Translations under genes and position numbers: made by a program | The notes under the pieces: model-generated | Databases searched by the model: none | What the model was told of the DNA's origin: nothing | Seen by the model: the letters and a program-made list of their open reading frames with translations, nothing else | Shown: piece by piece, positions 63,247-64,000 of the stretch | Layout: each line of letters begins with the position of its first letter | Position numbering within the stretch: position 1 is the first letter of the stretch | NCBI RefSeq assembly: GCF_000315425.1 | Contig: NZ_JH992923.1 | Location: 952,750-1,016,749, forward strand | Direction: 5' to 3' | Source: Massilia timonae CCUG 45783 | GTDB lineage: Bacteria; Pseudomonadota; Gammaproteobacteria; Burkholderiales; Burkholderiaceae_D | DNA: 64,000 nucleotides

Positions 63247-64000
63247 ATGGCCACCCCACCCGCCCAGACCTTTGCCGCGCGCAAGGCCGCAACCGCCCAG
63301 CAGGCGGCGCTGGCCGAGCTGGTCGACATTGCGCGCAGCCATGCCGAGTCCGGCCTGGCGGACATGGCGCGGCGCATGGTGTCGGCGCTGCTCGACCTGA
63401 CCGCGGCCGGGCTCGACCCCGCCACCGTCATGCGGCGCGTCAAATCGGGCAATCTTCTCAAGGACAACGGTTACGCCTTCACCCACCTGGCGACGAGCGA
63501 GATCGAGGCGGCCCTGCGCCGGGAAGTCGCGCGCCTGCTCCCGCACGCCGCTGGCGCCCCGGCCGAAGCCGCGCCCGCCCCGGTCGAACTGAGCCTGGTC
63601 CCGCTGGAACAGATCGACCAGCAAATGGCGCTCGGCGCCGTCAGCCGGCCCTTCGACCTGCAGCATTCCGAGGGCCTGGCCACGCTGGGCGTGCGCCTCG
63701 GCCTGCTGCTCGGGCGCGACCTGGTGCGCGCCGCCCACAACCCTTTCCGGCCCGACGTCTTCCTGGCCGCCGTGGATGCCGCCTGGCGCCAGTTCGAGCC
63801 CGATCCCGACGCCCACGGCCTGGTGGCGCCGCTGCTGCGTCCCGGCCTGATGTTCGACCTGGGGCCGCTGTACGAAGCCCTGGTCGCCAAGCTCAAGTCG
63901 CGCAAGGGCGGCGACGCCGACACCCGCTTCAGCAAGACCGACGACCGCGCGTCGCGCCAGTCCGAACGCGCACGGCGCGACGCCGCGCTGGCCCAGCAGC
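63247..64000 (+). CDS. DUF1631-family protein, 3' truncated by window edge
   Basis: The frame begins at ATG 63247 and stays open to the last base, so about 251 residues are visible. The N-terminal helical region (ARSHAESGLADMARRMVSALLDL, then MRRVKSGNLLKDNGYAFTHLATSEIEAALRREV) and the later VELSLVPLEQIDQQMALGAVSRPFD, LGVRLGLLLGR and NPFRPDVFLAAVDAAWRQF segments are what I associate with DUF1631 proteins of betaproteobacteria. Function unknown. The gene is separate from the protease gene by 123 bp. Confidence 0.75.
   Translation, partial: MATPPAQTFAARKAATAQQAALAELVDIARSHAESGLADMARRMVSALLDLTAAGLDPATVMRRVKSGNLLKDNGYAFTHLATSEIEAALRREVARLLPHAAGAPAEAAPAPVELSLVPLEQIDQQMALGAVSRPFDLQHSEGLATLGVRLGLLLGRDLVRAAHNPFRPDVFLAAVDAAWRQFEPDPDAHGLVAPLLRPGLMFDLGPLYEALVAKLKSRKGGDADTRFSKTDDRASRQSERARRDAALAQQ

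Overview
The window is a continuous stretch of a GC-rich (roughly two thirds G+C) betaproteobacterial chromosome, most likely Oxalobacteraceae and Massilia-like. This rests on the gene order thrS-infC-rpmI-rplT-pheS-pheT-ihfA-merR, the type of minor pilin operon, DctA, the GcvTHP cluster behind a tandem glycine riboswitch, and the general style of the proteins; it is an inference, since no rRNA gene is present. I see no prophage, plasmid, CRISPR array or complete insertion sequence. The only mobile-looking piece is a 242-bp AT-rich inverted-repeat element near 62.2-62.4 kb.

Layout. 1-4.2 kb is the end of an exopolysaccharide or O-antigen locus: a glycosyltransferase cut by the window edge, a flippase, a Wzz/GNVR chain-length protein and a small membrane protein. 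4.2-6.3 kb has a PAS-LuxR regulator divergent from a two-subunit 3-oxoacid CoA-transferase, with a perfect palindrome between them. 6.4-10.5 kb is a five-gene minus-strand operon: a BlaI-type repressor, an M56 (BlaR1-like) membrane protease carrying a fused TonB-C lipoprotein-like tail, a secreted alpha/beta hydrolase with TPR-like repeats, and two free TonB-C lipoproteins that are paralogs of that tail. 10.6-15 kb holds a degenerate receiver protein, a GAF protein, DctA, an AraC regulator and 3-hydroxybutyrate dehydrogenase. BdhA, the CoA-transferase and DctA would together fit use of ketone bodies, polyhydroxybutyrate and C4-dicarboxylates.

15-21.1 kb has an alpha/beta hydrolase, RidA, the ppGpp synthetase RelA, and an MCE lipid-transport set (permease, MlaD-like protein, lipoprotein) without its ATPase. 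21.2-26 kb contains an unknown protein, a translationally coupled glycosyltransferase and phytanoyl-CoA-dioxygenase-like pair, a thioredoxin-reductase-like flavoprotein lacking the usual NADPH motif, and a cation efflux protein. 26-34.4 kb carries tRNA-Val(GAC) and the translation operon, in which infC uses a rare ATA start codon.

34.6-40.1 kb has two signalling pairs (a NarL-type regulator with a CHASE3 kinase, and an OmpR-type regulator with its kinase) around a Crp/Fnr protein. 40.2-48.2 kb is the type IV pilus operon pilE-fimT-pilV-pilW-pilX-pilY1. 48.3-57.3 kb has prfC, a DUF3108 protein, two tandem outer-membrane barrel paralogs, a 1008-residue propeller-type sensor kinase without a partner and an atypical chemoreceptor. 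57.3-62.1 kb is gcvT-gcvH-gcvP under a glycine riboswitch. The window ends with a ClpP-like protease and the start of a DUF1631-type protein.

The observations I rate highest are the BlaI/M56-TonB module, the non-AUG starts of infC and possibly ihfA, the palindromic operator at scoAB, the inverted-repeat element, and the receptor and reductase with altered key motifs. None amounts to a clearly new defence or mobile system.
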